Notes: a model not told the origin generated them from the sequence alone. A stretch of DNA of 49,831 nucleotides from Pseudomonas sp. Irchel 3E13 (GCF_900187455.1 NZ_FYDX01000028.1:1-49831); one strand, 5' to 3'; counted from the first letter of the stretch, positions 26,227 through 36,076 are shown. Numbers and translations are program-made.

Positions 26227-27450
26227 CTACCCCTTCACACACACCACCTGCCGCAGCGTGTGCACCACTTCCACCAGCTCACGCTGGGCATGCATCACCG
26301 CGTCGATGTCCTTGTAGGCCATCGGAATCTCGTCGATCACGTCCTTGTCCTTGCGGCATTCGACGTGGGCGGTGGCGCGTTTCTGGTCCTCGACGGTGAA
26401 CTGCTTCTTCGCCTGGGTCCGGCTCATGGTGCGACCGGCGCCATGACTGCAAGAGCAGAACGCCTCTTCGTTGCCCAGCCCGCGGACGATGAAACTCTTC
26501 GCCCCCATCGAGCCGGGAATGATCCCGAGCTGGCCCTTCTGCGCCGACACCGCGCCCTTGCGGGTCACCAGGATTTCTTCGCCGAAGTGCTGCTCTTTCT
26601 GCACATAGTTGTGGTGACAGTTCACCGCTTCGAGGTTGGCCTCGAACGGTTTGCGGATCACCTGCCGCGCCGTAGCAATCACCGCCTGCATCATCAGCTC
26701 GCGGTTCTGCCGGGCGAAATCCTGGGCCCAACCCACCGCCTCGACGTAATCGTCGTAATGCCGGCTGCCTTCCTCGAAATAGGCCAGGCTGCGATCCGGC
26801 AAGTTGGCGATGTGCTGACGCATATCCGCCTGGGCCAGCTCGATGAACAGGTTGCCGATGGCATTGCCGACCCCACGCGAACCGCTGTGCAGCATGAACC
26901 AGACTCGATTCACTTCATCCAGGCAGACCTCGATGAAGTGGTTGCCCCCGCCGAGCGTGCCCAGGTGCGCACGGTTGTTGGTCTTCTCCAGCTTCGGGTA
27001 CTTGTCGGTGATCGCCTTGAAGCGCCCGGCCATCGCCGACCAGGCCTGGTCGGCCGCGTTCGGCACGTGCTCCCAGGCGCCCTGGTCGCGGCGCCCGAAG
27101 GTCTTGCCGTGGGGCACGGCCTTCTCGATGGCGCTGCGCAGGCCGAACAGGTTATCCGGCAGGTCCGCCGCCACCAGCGAGGTGCGCGCGGCGATCATGC
27201 CGCAGCCGATATCCACGCCCACCGCCGCGGGAATGATCGCGCCCTGGGTGGGAATCACGCTGCCAATGGTCGAGCCCTTGCCCAGGTGCACGTCCGGCAT
27301 CACCGCCATGTGTTTGAAGATAAACGGCATGCGCGCCGTGTTCAGCAGTTGCTGGCGCGCATCGGGCTCCAGCGGCACGCCTTCGATCCAGGCTTTCACC
27401 GGCTTGCCGTTGGCGACTTCCAGCAGTTGATAGGTTGCGTCTTTCATCAT
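26227..27450 (-). CDS. rtcB: RtcB RNA-splicing ligase
   Basis: A 407-residue RtcB ligase, which joins 2',3'-cyclic phosphate or 3'-phosphate RNA ends to 5'-OH ends with GTP and Mn. Metal ligands are Asp80 and Cys83 in VGVDIGCGMIAA, then GGGNHFIEV and HSGSRGVGN. The guanylated His lies in SHGAGRTMSR near residue 334. Length and motifs are complete. Starts at 27450 or 27447 are equally plausible (ATGATG). It is second in a minus-strand operon with the slipin and the nucleotidyltransferase, read divergently from rtcR. Confidence 0.97.
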   Translation of the reverse strand: MMKDATYQLLEVANGKPVKAWIEGVPLEPDARQQLLNTARMPFIFKHMAVMPDVHLGKGSTIGSVIPTQGAIIPAAVGVDIGCGMIAARTSLVAADLPDNLFGLRSAIEKAVPHGKTFGRRDQGAWEHVPNAADQAWSAMAGRFKAITDKYPKLEKTNNRAHLGTLGGGNHFIEVCLDEVNRVWFMLHSGSRGVGNAIGNLFIELAQADMRQHIANLPDRSLAYFEEGSRHYDDYVEAVGWAQDFARQNRELMMQAVIATARQVIRKPFEANLEAVNCHHNYVQKEQHFGEEILVTRKGAVSAQKGQLGIIPGSMGAKSFIVRGLGNEEAFCSCSHGAGRTMSRTQAKKQFTVEDQKRATAHVECRKDKDVIDEIPMAYKDIDAVMHAQRELVEVVHTLRQVVCVKG

Positions 27451-27479
27451 CGTGTTCCGTCATTGCCCGCAGGCCTGGC

Positions 27480-28625
27480 TCAGGCCTGCTTCAGCGTTAC
27501 CAATCCATTCAATACCTGATCCAGACCGCCGAACACCGAAATCCGGTCGATCCGCTCGGCCACGCGCTCCAGGGTTTCCAGCTCCTTGAGGCGCAGGGCG
27601 ACGGGGTTGTCTTCCATCACCTTCGCCGTGTTCAACAGCGAGCGGGTCGCCGAGGTTTCTTCGCGGCGGCGGATCACGTTGGCCTGGGCCGACTTTTCCG
27701 CCTCCACCACCTGGGCCAGCAGGGTCTTCATCTCGCCAGGCAAGATGATGTCGCGCACGCCCAACCCGGTGACCTCGATCCCGCTGTCCGCCAACCGCGC
27801 CGCAAGGTGGGCGTTCACCGCCTCGTCGATCAGTTGCTTGTTCTCCAGCAACTCATCGAGGCTACGGGTTCCCACCGCCGCCCGCAGGCCGAATTGCAGC
27901 TCGCGGTACAGGTGTTCCTGCGGCTTGCTCAGTTGCGAGAAAGCCGTCAGTACATCGCCGTAACGCCAGTTGGCGATCAGGTTCAGGCGCAGGCTCACCT
28001 TGTCGCGGGTGAGGATTTCCTGGCCGCTGACTTCCAGCGCCTGAATCCGGGTGTCGATCAATTCCACGCTGACCTGACGGTTGTAACGCCAGAAACCGTA
28101 CTGCCCCGCGGGCAGCAGTTCCAGCACCACGCCGTCGACTTTCAGCACGCCGACCTGATACGCCGGCACCTGCACCATCAACACCGCGTCCAACCCTGCC
28201 AGGGTCCGGCCCCGCAGGTTCGACTGGCTCAGCCGCGCCACCAGCGCGGCATCCAGCCGGTAATCCTGGCTGAAATCCTGCCGTTCCAGACGCTGTCCGG
28301 CTTGGCCTTTCCAATACAACTGGCGGCTGCCGGGCGGGAGGATTTCCACCAGCCAGTCCTCTTCGTAACGCAGGCCGACCTCGTCGCTGCCGACATCCAT
28401 GCGGGTGAAGTACTGCTCCACCAGCGCCGGCTCGGACTGACGCAGGTAACCGGCCAGACGGTGCTCGAACAGCGGCGCATTGAGGCTGAACGTCTCCACG
28501 CTCAAGCGGTTGTGAAAGTCGAAATGGCGGTGGGTGCCCGGCTCGAGGATGGCGAGAAAGTCGCCTTCCGAGTACAGCAGGCCACGTTCGTTCTTCTTCA
28601 CGGTAAAGCGCTTGAACATTTTCAT
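27480..28625 (-). CDS. Slipin/SPFH-family protein of the RNA-repair operon
   Basis: A 381-residue SPFH/band-7 (slipin) protein. The N-terminal stretch (KKNERGLLYSEGDFLAILEPGTH) is followed by a band-7 domain in the second half (QALEVSGQEILTRDKVSLRLNLIANWRYGD) and a helical segment with VVEAEKSAQANVIRRREE typical of SPFH oligomer arms. No obvious membrane anchor is seen, so membrane attachment is uncertain. ATG 28625 has AGAAGGA upstream; the 31 codons before it are not family-like. It is first of the operon, after the tRNA-like leader. SPFH proteins linked to RtcB have been noted before, but their role is unclear. Confidence 0.85.
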   Translation of the reverse strand: MKMFKRFTVKKNERGLLYSEGDFLAILEPGTHRHFDFHNRLSVETFSLNAPLFEHRLAGYLRQSEPALVEQYFTRMDVGSDEVGLRYEEDWLVEILPPGSRQLYWKGQAGQRLERQDFSQDYRLDAALVARLSQSNLRGRTLAGLDAVLMVQVPAYQVGVLKVDGVVLELLPAGQYGFWRYNRQVSVELIDTRIQALEVSGQEILTRDKVSLRLNLIANWRYGDVLTAFSQLSKPQEHLYRELQFGLRAAVGTRSLDELLENKQLIDEAVNAHLAARLADSGIEVTGLGVRDIILPGEMKTLLAQVVEAEKSAQANVIRRREETSATRSLLNTAKVMEDNPVALRLKELETLERVAERIDRISVFGGLDQVLNGLVTLKQA

Positions 28626-28905
28626 AATCTGTTTTCCTTCTCTGATTTCGTCATCCAGGGTGCCGGTGCTCGCCGGCCCGCCGGGTATCGCCGATGAAGC
28701 CCGCAAGAGACGCGGCATACGGACATCCGGTCCCTGTGGCCGGACCCTCCAGCCGAAGCCTGTCCTGTCGCGGGCCCGATCAGCGGACCGGGCGGGTCGG
28801 CGTTGGCATCGGGTCGGGCGTTGCCGGCCACGTGGGCTGACGACGCTTTTCCCTGCGCCACACCGGCGGTAGTGCAGTGATGAGTAGCTGCCGTAACAGG
28901 GCAGT
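28626..28905 (-). other. Leader segment between tRNA-like RNA B and slipin
   Basis: About 280 nt of G+C-rich leader without a convincing gene. It has several short complementary stretches (GGTCC/GGACC near 28730-28746, GGCCGG/CCGGCC around 28740 and 28834) that suggest structure. Its role, for example processing or control of slipin translation, is not visible. Confidence 0.4.
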
Positions 28906-28974
28906 GTTCGAGCGGGAATCGAACCCGCGACAAGCCATCCGGGATGGCCGCTCTAACCGACTGAGCTATCGAAC
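28906..28974 (-). ncRNA. tRNA-like RNA B, reduced anticodon arm
   Basis: On the minus strand, 69 nt fold as a near-complete tRNA. The acceptor is GTTCGA/TCGAAC (6 bp), the D-arm GCTC-AGTCGGTTA-GAGC, the anticodon-arm position GCCAT-CCCGG-ATGGC, and the T-arm GCGGG-TTCGATT-CCCGC. The anticodon loop has only 5 nt (3 if one more pair forms) instead of 7, and no CCA follows, so it cannot decode. It abuts tRNA-like A with no spacer, in the leader of the slipin-rtcB operon. It is probably a tRNA mimic released from or acting within that transcript; a degraded tRNA is less likely because all stems pair. Confidence 0.8.
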
Positions 28975-29041
28975 TGCGAGCAGGAGTCGAACCTGCGGCC
29001 GATCACCCGAAGGTGACTGCTCTACCAACTGAGCTATCGCA
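28975..29041 (-). ncRNA. tRNA-like RNA A, no 7-nt anticodon loop
   Basis: On the minus strand, 67 nt fold as a tRNA. The acceptor is TGCGA/TCGCA (5 bp rather than 7), the D-arm GCTC-AGTTGGTA-GAGC, then GTCACC-TTCG-GGTGAT in place of the anticodon arm (a UUCG tetraloop), and the T-arm GCAGG-TTCGACT-CCTGC. It lacks an anticodon and CCA. It starts about 105 nt downstream of the predicted sigma-54 transcription start and directly precedes tRNA-like B. Known RtcR proteins sense damaged tRNA, so a role as sensor, decoy or substrate is an attractive inference. Confidence 0.8.
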
Positions 29042-29157
29042 TTGACCCCACTTCGATACAGCGGCATGCACGAGGCCGACACCAGGGTGGGCTCGGGCAC
29101 CGGCGAGGTTGTGAACCTCGGCCCGTGGGCTGCATCAGCGATGGTCGAGAAGGATAT
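29042..29157 (-). other. First part of the RNA-repair operon leader
   Basis: Between the predicted transcription start (about 29147) and tRNA-like A. It contains a hairpin GGCCGAGGTT-CACA-ACCTCG (minus strand, about 29104-29123). No ORF with a ribosome-binding site is seen. Confidence 0.4.
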
Positions 29158-29173
29158 TGCGAGCGGCGTGCCA
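29158..29173 (-). promoter_or_regulatory. Sigma-54 promoter of the slipin-rtcB operon
   Basis: On the minus strand TGGCACG-CCGC-TCGCA matches the consensus TGGCACG-N4-TTGCA with one mismatch and correct GG-N10-GC spacing. Transcription should start near 29147 and include both tRNA-like RNAs. The A+T-rich 29174-29322 interval up to rtcR could hold RtcR binding sites. RtcR is a sigma-54 activator, which fits. Confidence 0.75.
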
Positions 29174-29322
29174 GCTTTATTTTTCGCACGCTAAATAAAT
29201 ATTAAGTTATTGATTTACATAGAATTTAAATAAAGACATCACACAGAAAGGCCGAAACCAGCGTAGTAAGCACTAATGTTTTCTTATATTTTGCTATCGC
29301 TATTTATCTTTATGGATAACTC

Positions 29323-30936
<1,614 letters not shown>

Positions 30937-31076
30937 GGGGGTTGCCGCTTCAAATGCTATCGGTTGGCGCGATGTTCAATGCGTAAAACTCATGAGGAGC
31001 TCGACCACATAGGCATCGCGGAATACGTCCATTACGCCGGAGGACGAAGGCGCTTTTTCTGTCTGAAACCTCCCTT

Positions 31077-31529
31077 TCACACCGGCAACGGCCGATCCCG
31101 AATCACCTGCTTCATCACCAGCGTCGAGCTCAGCCGCTGCACATTGGGCAGCCGCGCCAGGTGCTCGTCGTAGAGCTGCTGGAAAGCCGGCAGGTCGCGA
31201 GTGACGATGCGCAGCAGGTAATCCGGGTCGCCGAACAGGCGCTGCGCTTCGAGGATTTGCGGGATCTCCGGCAGGGCGGCTTCGAAATCCTGAACCGCCT
31301 GCTGGTGGCCCTCGCGCAAAGTGACGAAGACGATCGCGGCGAAACTCAAACCCAGCTCGGTGGGCGACAGGTACGCGCGGTAGCCCTGGATAACCCCGGA
31401 CTCTTCCAGTGCCCGCACCCGGCGGTGGCATGGCGACAAGCTCAAGCCGACGCGGTCGGCCAGTTCGGTAAGCGATTGCCGACCATCACGTTGCAGTTCG
31501 GCAAGAATATTTCGGTCAATGCGGTCCAT
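31077..31529 (-). CDS. Lrp/AsnC-family transcriptional regulator
   Basis: A 150-residue Lrp/AsnC regulator. A helix-turn-helix (IDRNILAELQRDGRQSLTELADRVGLS, about 3-29) is followed by a RAM ligand-binding domain (ALPEIPQILEAQRLFGDPDYLLRIVTRD). ATG 31529 fits the family start, although seven codons lie upstream in frame. It is divergent from the LysE-type exporter at 31668, so it most likely regulates that gene in response to an amino acid. Confidence 0.9.
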   Translation of the reverse strand: MDRIDRNILAELQRDGRQSLTELADRVGLSLSPCHRRVRALEESGVIQGYRAYLSPTELGLSFAAIVFVTLREGHQQAVQDFEAALPEIPQILEAQRLFGDPDYLLRIVTRDLPAFQQLYDEHLARLPNVQRLSSTLVMKQVIRDRPLPV

Positions 31530-31667
31530 CTGGAAGGTTCTTCCACTCAATAGGCGGACCGTCAGGATATACGAAAGATAATCCTCACCAAGCTTCCTTA
31601 TTCTTCTGGTAACCCGGCGAGGCTCACGGCTCGCCCTTCATATCACAGGAAAAAGCTGGAGCCTCAA

Positions 31668-32282
31668 ATGACTGTCAGTGTGCTGGCCGCGTTCTGGGCG
31701 GTGTCGTTGTTGTTCGTGATTACCCCCGGCGTGGACTGGGCCTACGCCATCTCCGCAGGGATTCGCGGGCGCTGGGTGGTGCCGGCGGTGGCGGGTCTGC
31801 TCTCCGGGCATCTGCTGGCGACAGTGATCGTCGCGGCGGGGGCCGGTGCCTTGTTGGCGAGCAATCCGCTGGCGCTGTCGGTGATGACCATCGCCGGCGC
31901 GCTGTATCTGCTGTGGATGGGCATCAACATGCTGTGGAAACCGTCGACGCCACAGGCCGGCGAGCAGAAGGCGGACTCCTGGTCGAGCTGGGCGATCAAG
32001 GGCTTTTGCGTCAGCGGGCTGAATCCCAAGGTGTTCCTGCTGTTCCTGGCGTTGCTGCCGCAGTTCACCGATCCCCTGTCCAACTGGCCGCTGCCCGTGC
32101 AGATCATCGCCCTCGGCCTGCTGCACGCCGTGAGTTGCGCAATCATTTACCTGATGGTGGGTTTCGGCGCGCGCAGCGTTCTGCAAACCCGGCCTTCAGC
32201 GGCGCGGAACGTCAGCCGGCTGTCCGGCGCGGCGATGATCGCCATCGCCGTGGTGCTGTTGTCGGAACGGTTGATGGCCTGA
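31668..32282 (+). CDS. LysE-family amino acid exporter
   Basis: A 204-residue LysE/RhtB translocator with about six membrane segments and the family motif ITPGVDWAYAISAGIRGRW near the N-terminus, plus SGLNPKVFLLFLALLPQF mid-protein. It sits in the inner membrane and exports an amino acid or related compound. The divergent Lrp-type gene next to it is the classical arrangement for such exporters. Confidence 0.9.
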   Translation: MTVSVLAAFWAVSLLFVITPGVDWAYAISAGIRGRWVVPAVAGLLSGHLLATVIVAAGAGALLASNPLALSVMTIAGALYLLWMGINMLWKPSTPQAGEQKADSWSSWAIKGFCVSGLNPKVFLLFLALLPQFTDPLSNWPLPVQIIALGLLHAVSCAIIYLMVGFGARSVLQTRPSAARNVSRLSGAAMIAIAVVLLSERLMA

Positions 32283-32302
32283 CGCGGTTGTATTGAGGGC
32301 AC

Positions 32303-32515
32303 TCAGCCTTCCCTGGACAGCGGCACGTCGGGTCGGGATTTGGGGCCGTTGACGCCCCAGACCAACAGCCCGATGACCGGCACGAACACCACGAAGAGGA
32401 CCCACATCATCTTGCTTTCGGCCCGCACGGTGCTGCCGATGATGCGCTTGATGGCCCAGATTTCCAGCAGCGCCAGCAGCACCGCCAGGGTGATCCACAA
32501 GTAGCCGTGTTCCAT
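32303..32515 (-). CDS. Small PLDc_N-domain membrane protein
   Basis: A 70-residue protein with two membrane segments (LWITLAVLLALLEIWAI and MMWVLFVVFVPVIGLLVWGV) and the PLDc_N pattern, as at the N-terminus of cardiolipin synthases but without the phospholipase domain. GGGAGA precedes its ATG. It is convergent with the LysE gene. The function is unknown. Confidence 0.8.
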   Translation of the reverse strand: MEHGYLWITLAVLLALLEIWAIKRIIGSTVRAESKMMWVLFVVFVPVIGLLVWGVNGPKSRPDVPLSREG

Positions 32516-32651
32516 AAGACGTCTCCCGTTTGGCTGTTCACGTTAGGCGTGCCAGACGCGTCGGGGTTCATTTGGATTGTTGCCGGCGCGGGCTGCACAG
32601 CGGTGCGACAAGATGTTCAAATGCCATCTCCCTGTCGCACGGAACCTGCCG

Positions 32652-33281
32652 ATGCCACACCCCGCCGTGATTTTCGATGCCTTTGGCACCCTGCTGCATA
32701 TCCGTCGCCCCCTGCATCCGTACCGCCGCCTGTTGAAGCTGGGCCAGGCGCAAGGCCGCAAGCCACAAGCGGATGACACACGCTGGCTGATGCAGACTCC
32801 GTTCTCCCTGGAAGAAGCCGCCAACGCCCTCGGGATCGACGTCAGCCGTGAACAGCTGAGCGCGCTGCAGCAGTTGCTGAGCGATGAGCTGGCCAGCATC
32901 GAGGCCTACGCCGATGGCGTGCAGGCTGTCGCGCTGCTGCAGGATCAGGGCATTCGCGTGGCGGTCTGCTCGAACCTCGCCAGCCCTTACTGCGAAGCGG
33001 TCCGGCGCCTGTATCCGACGCTGGATGCCTACGCGTTCAGTTGCGAACTGGGGATGATGAAACCGGACGAGGCGATCTACCAGGCCACCTGCGAGCGGCT
33101 GGCATCGTCCGGTGAAACCAACTGGATGGTGGGCGATTCCCAGCGTTGCGATCGGGACGGCCCGCGGGCCTTCGGGCTACGCGGATTCTTCCTGGACCGT
33201 CACCACGGCAAGGGTGACTACCGCGAGCTGACCGCTTTCGCCCAGGACGTATTGCACGCCCTCGAGCAGGACGCCCGGTAA
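32652..33281 (+). CDS. HAD-superfamily hydrolase
   Basis: A 209-residue HAD hydrolase. Motif I is VIFDAFGTLL, motif II VAVCSNLA, motif III the Lys in GMMKPDEAIYQ and motif IV WMVGDSQRCDRDGPRAFG. In motif I the second Asp of DxD is replaced by Ala (DAF), as in haloacid-dehalogenase-like members. I start it at ATG 32652, where family similarity begins, rather than 25 codons earlier. The substrate is unknown. Confidence 0.85.
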   Translation: MPHPAVIFDAFGTLLHIRRPLHPYRRLLKLGQAQGRKPQADDTRWLMQTPFSLEEAANALGIDVSREQLSALQQLLSDELASIEAYADGVQAVALLQDQGIRVAVCSNLASPYCEAVRRLYPTLDAYAFSCELGMMKPDEAIYQATCERLASSGETNWMVGDSQRCDRDGPRAFGLRGFFLDRHHGKGDYRELTAFAQDVLHALEQDAR

Positions 33282-33315
33282 CAGGCATGTCGGCCTGCGC
33301 CCGGGCCGGCTGCCT

Positions 33316-34323
33316 TCAGAAATTCAGGCAAATCTTGCCGAAGTGCTGGTTGCTCTCCTGATAACGGAACGCCTCGACGATCTGCTCCAGCTCGAACGCC
33401 TTGTCGATCACCGGACGCAGGCCGTTGGCGTCGATGGCGCGGATCATCGCCTGCTGCTGCGCACGACTGCCCACCAGCACGCCCTGCAGGCGGATCTGCC
33501 GCACCAGCGCCTGGACCAGCGGCAACTGCCCCGCCACCCCGGTGAGGATGCCGATCAGCGAGATATGCCCGCCGATGCGTACGGCGGTCATCGATTGTTC
33601 CAGAGTCGCCGGGCCGCCTACTTCGATCACATGATCGACGCCGCGGTTGTCAGTCAGCGCCCGCACCTTCTCGCCCCAGTTCGGGGTGCTGCGGTAGTTG
33701 ATGACCGCGTCGGCACCAAGGGCCTTGAGCCGCTCCAGCTTTTCGTCGCTGGACGAGGTGGCGATCACCGTGGCGCCGGCCAGCTTGGCGAACTGCAGGG
33801 CGAAGATCGACACCCCGCCCGTGCCTTGCACCAACACCGTGTCGCCGGGTTTGAGGGAATCATCGGCCATCAGCGCGCGCCAGGCGGTCAGGCCGGCGGT
33901 GGTCAGGGTCGAGGCCTCGGCGTGGCTGAAGCCTTTGGGCGCGCGGGTGAACGAGGTCGCCCGTGCCGTCACCACTTCCCGCGCATAGCCGTCGATACCA
34001 TCGCCCGGCACCGTGGCGAAACCTTCCACCAGCGGTTCGCCATCCAGCCAGTCGGGGAAAAAGGTGCTGACCACCGAATCGCCCACGGCGAACTCGCTGA
34101 CACCCGCGCCCACCGCGATCACCTCGCCGGCGCCGTCAGCCATGGGGATGCGTGGCGCGGTCGGACCCCACACGCCGCTGACCACTGCGAAGTCGTGGTA
34201 GTTGAGGGAGTTGGCGTGCAGGCGCACGGTGATCTCGCCCGCTGCCGGGGCGGCGGCGTCGCTGTTGCCGACGCCGACCTTGTCGTAACCGCCGCCGGGT
34301 TGAACGTAAATGGCCTTGCTCAT
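33316..34323 (-). CDS. Zinc-type alcohol dehydrogenase/quinone oxidoreductase
   Basis: A 335-residue MDR-family oxidoreductase. The GroES-like N-terminal half contains NYHDFAVVSGVWG and PMADGAGEVIAVG; the Rossmann half contains VLVQGTGGVSIFALQFAKLAGATVIATSSS. Catalytic zinc ligands are not obvious, which suits a quinone-oxidoreductase-like member. AGGAGAAC precedes ATG 34323. It is divergent from the iron-uptake genes. The substrate cannot be told. Confidence 0.85.
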   Translation of the reverse strand: MSKAIYVQPGGGYDKVGVGNSDAAAPAAGEITVRLHANSLNYHDFAVVSGVWGPTAPRIPMADGAGEVIAVGAGVSEFAVGDSVVSTFFPDWLDGEPLVEGFATVPGDGIDGYAREVVTARATSFTRAPKGFSHAEASTLTTAGLTAWRALMADDSLKPGDTVLVQGTGGVSIFALQFAKLAGATVIATSSSDEKLERLKALGADAVINYRSTPNWGEKVRALTDNRGVDHVIEVGGPATLEQSMTAVRIGGHISLIGILTGVAGQLPLVQALVRQIRLQGVLVGSRAQQQAMIRAIDANGLRPVIDKAFELEQIVEAFRYQESNQHFGKICLNF

Positions 34324-34438
34324 GAGTTCTCCTGAATCCAGCCGATGCGAAGGGACAGTCAAGCAGTCTTGGCCCGAGTCCGACCGGGGTCAAGCGCGCC
34401 CGCTTGCAGAATCGACCAACAGACCACAATATTGCGAC

Positions 34439-34451
34439 TAATTATCAATTA
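34439..34451 (+). promoter_or_regulatory. Possible Fur-box-like site
   Basis: TAATT-ATC-AATTA is a perfect palindrome 15 bp before the sigma-factor gene, A+T-rich like Fur boxes but not a full match to the 19-bp consensus. Iron control of FecI-type genes makes the position plausible. Confidence 0.35.
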
Positions 34452-34466
34452 CCTCTCGCCTTCGCC

Positions 34467-34967
34467 ATGTCCACTTCCGAACACGCCGCCCTGCATGCCC
34501 TCTACAGCGAACACAATGGCTGGTTGAAAAACTGGCTCCGCGCCCGCCTGGGCAATGCCAGCGATGCCGCCGACCTGGCGCAGGACACCTTCATCCGCGT
34601 GCTCAACGCACGCAACGCCCAGACTATCCGCGAGCCGCGCAGTTATCTCGGCTCCATCGCCCACGCCCTGATGATCGACAAATTTCGCCGACGCGCCGTC
34701 GAACAGGCGTACCTCGCCGAACTGGCGGCGCGCCCGGAACGGGTGGTCGAATCGCCGGAGACTCGCGTGCTGATCCTCGAAACCCTGGTGGCGGTGGATA
34801 CCCTGCTGGACGGCCTCGGCGAGCGCACCCGGCGGATTTTCCTCGCGGTGCAGCTCGAAGGCCTGAGCTACAGCGCCGCCGCCGAGCGCGTCGGGGTGTC
34901 GCTGAACACCGTGAAGAAACACCTGGCCCGCGCCATGACCCACTGCCTGCTGCTCACGGACGACTGA
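34467..34967 (+). CDS. FecI-like ECF sigma factor
   Basis: A 166-residue ECF sigma-70 factor. Region 2 (ADLAQDTFIRVLNARN, PRSYLGSIAHALMIDKFRRR) and region 4 (LEGLSYSAAAERVGVSLNTVKKHLARAM) are both intact. It starts at ATG 34467. It is followed 1 nt later by the FecR-like anti-sigma gene and then a TonB receptor, the usual three-gene surface-signalling set. It would direct transcription of the receptor gene. Confidence 0.92.
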   Translation: MSTSEHAALHALYSEHNGWLKNWLRARLGNASDAADLAQDTFIRVLNARNAQTIREPRSYLGSIAHALMIDKFRRRAVEQAYLAELAARPERVVESPETRVLILETLVAVDTLLDGLGERTRRIFLAVQLEGLSYSAAAERVGVSLNTVKKHLARAMTHCLLLTDD

Positions 34968-34968
34968 C

Positions 34969-35916
34969 ATGGCCCTGCCACTGGAACTGCACACCCTCGA
35001 AGCCGCCGCCAACTGGTACGTGCGGCTCAACGCCGGGACGCCCAACGACGCCTTGCTCAGGTCCTGGCAGGACTGGCTGGGACAGAACCCGGCCAACGCC
35101 CGGGCCTGGGCGCGGGTGGAAAAGGTCCAGGCGCAGATGGGCCGGCTGCCGGTAGAAGTCGCGCTGCCGACCCTCGCCGGGGTCCGCGCCCGCCGCCGTG
35201 CGGTGCTCAAGACCCTCGCGCTGCTGTTGGCCACCGGTGCCAGCGGCTGGATCGTGCACGACAGCGCTCCCGCCCAGGCCCTGTTTGCCGGCGTGCGCAC
35301 CGGCAAGGGCGAGCGGCGGCGGATCGAACTGGCCGACGGCAGCCAGTTGCAGGTCAACACCGACAGCGCGCTGGACATCGACTACGACGACCAGCAACGC
35401 CTGCTGCGCCTGCACAGCGGCGAAATCAGCGTGCAGACCGCCAGCGACCCACGCGGCCGGCCGTTCATCGTGCAGACCCGCGAAGGCCGAGTCCGCGCCC
35501 TCGGCACCCGCTTCTGCGTGCGCAGCGATGACGGCGTCAGCCGGGTCAGCGTGCAGCAGCACGCGGTGGAAATCCGCACGCACGGGCAACCGCAACAAAG
35601 CCTGCGCCTGGACGCCGGACAGAGCGTGCGCTTCGAACGCCAGCACATCGCCCCGGTCAACGCCGCCGCGCCGGGGGCCGACGCCTGGACCCAGGGCATG
35701 CTCACGGTGATCGAGTGGCGCCTGGCCGACTTCGTCGCCGAATTGCGCCGCTACCGCTCCGGGGTCGTGCGTTGCGCCGAGACGGTGGCGAACCTGCGCC
35801 TGTCCGGCGCCTTCCGCGTCGATGACACCGACACCCTGTTGGAAAACCTCGGTGCTTCGCTGCCGGTCAAGGTGCGTTACCTGACCCGCTACTGGGTCAG
35901 CATCGAAGCCGCCTGA
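34969..35916 (+). CDS. FecR-like anti-sigma regulator
   Basis: A 315-residue FecR-family protein. A cytoplasmic DUF4880-type N-terminus (AANWYVRLNAGTPNDALLRSW) is followed by one membrane segment (about 78-92, TLALLLATGASGWIV) and a periplasmic FecR domain (GERRRIELADGSQLQVNTDS). It relays the siderophore signal from the receptor's N-terminal domain to the FecI-like factor. It overlaps functionally with, and is probably co-transcribed with, 34467-34967. Confidence 0.92.
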   Translation: MALPLELHTLEAAANWYVRLNAGTPNDALLRSWQDWLGQNPANARAWARVEKVQAQMGRLPVEVALPTLAGVRARRRAVLKTLALLLATGASGWIVHDSAPAQALFAGVRTGKGERRRIELADGSQLQVNTDSALDIDYDDQQRLLRLHSGEISVQTASDPRGRPFIVQTREGRVRALGTRFCVRSDDGVSRVSVQQHAVEIRTHGQPQQSLRLDAGQSVRFERQHIAPVNAAAPGADAWTQGMLTVIEWRLADFVAELRRYRSGVVRCAETVANLRLSGAFRVDDTDTLLENLGASLPVKVRYLTRYWVSIEAA

Positions 35917-36002
35917 AAAATAAATTCGCTGCGGGGGTGGCCATTTTTCGTCGGCAGCACGGCTACGGAATAACGCGGCGTTCAGAGGCGATGCCCGGCC
36001 CA

Positions 36003-36020
36003 TCGCGAGCGTGCTCGCGA
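36003..36020. repeat. REP-like palindrome
   Basis: TCGCGAGC-GT-GCTCGCGA is an 8-bp perfect palindrome of the kind common in Pseudomonas REP elements, in the gap between the anti-sigma and receptor genes. Confidence 0.55.
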
Positions 36021-36076
36021 AGGGCCCATTGCCCAAACAACCGCCCTCCACCCCGCCACCCCGAAAGGAACACCGC

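Noticed and set aside
28906..29041. Two ordinary functional tRNA genes
   Set aside because: Both lack a 7-nt anticodon loop, have short acceptor stems and no CCA, so they cannot serve in translation.
28900..29147. Y RNA (YrlA-like) in the rtc leader
   Set aside because: Bacterial Y RNAs also carry tRNA-like modules and ATCGAAG lies just upstream of mimic A, but no matching 3' strand for a Ro-binding stem was found and no Rsr (Ro60) gene is in the locus.
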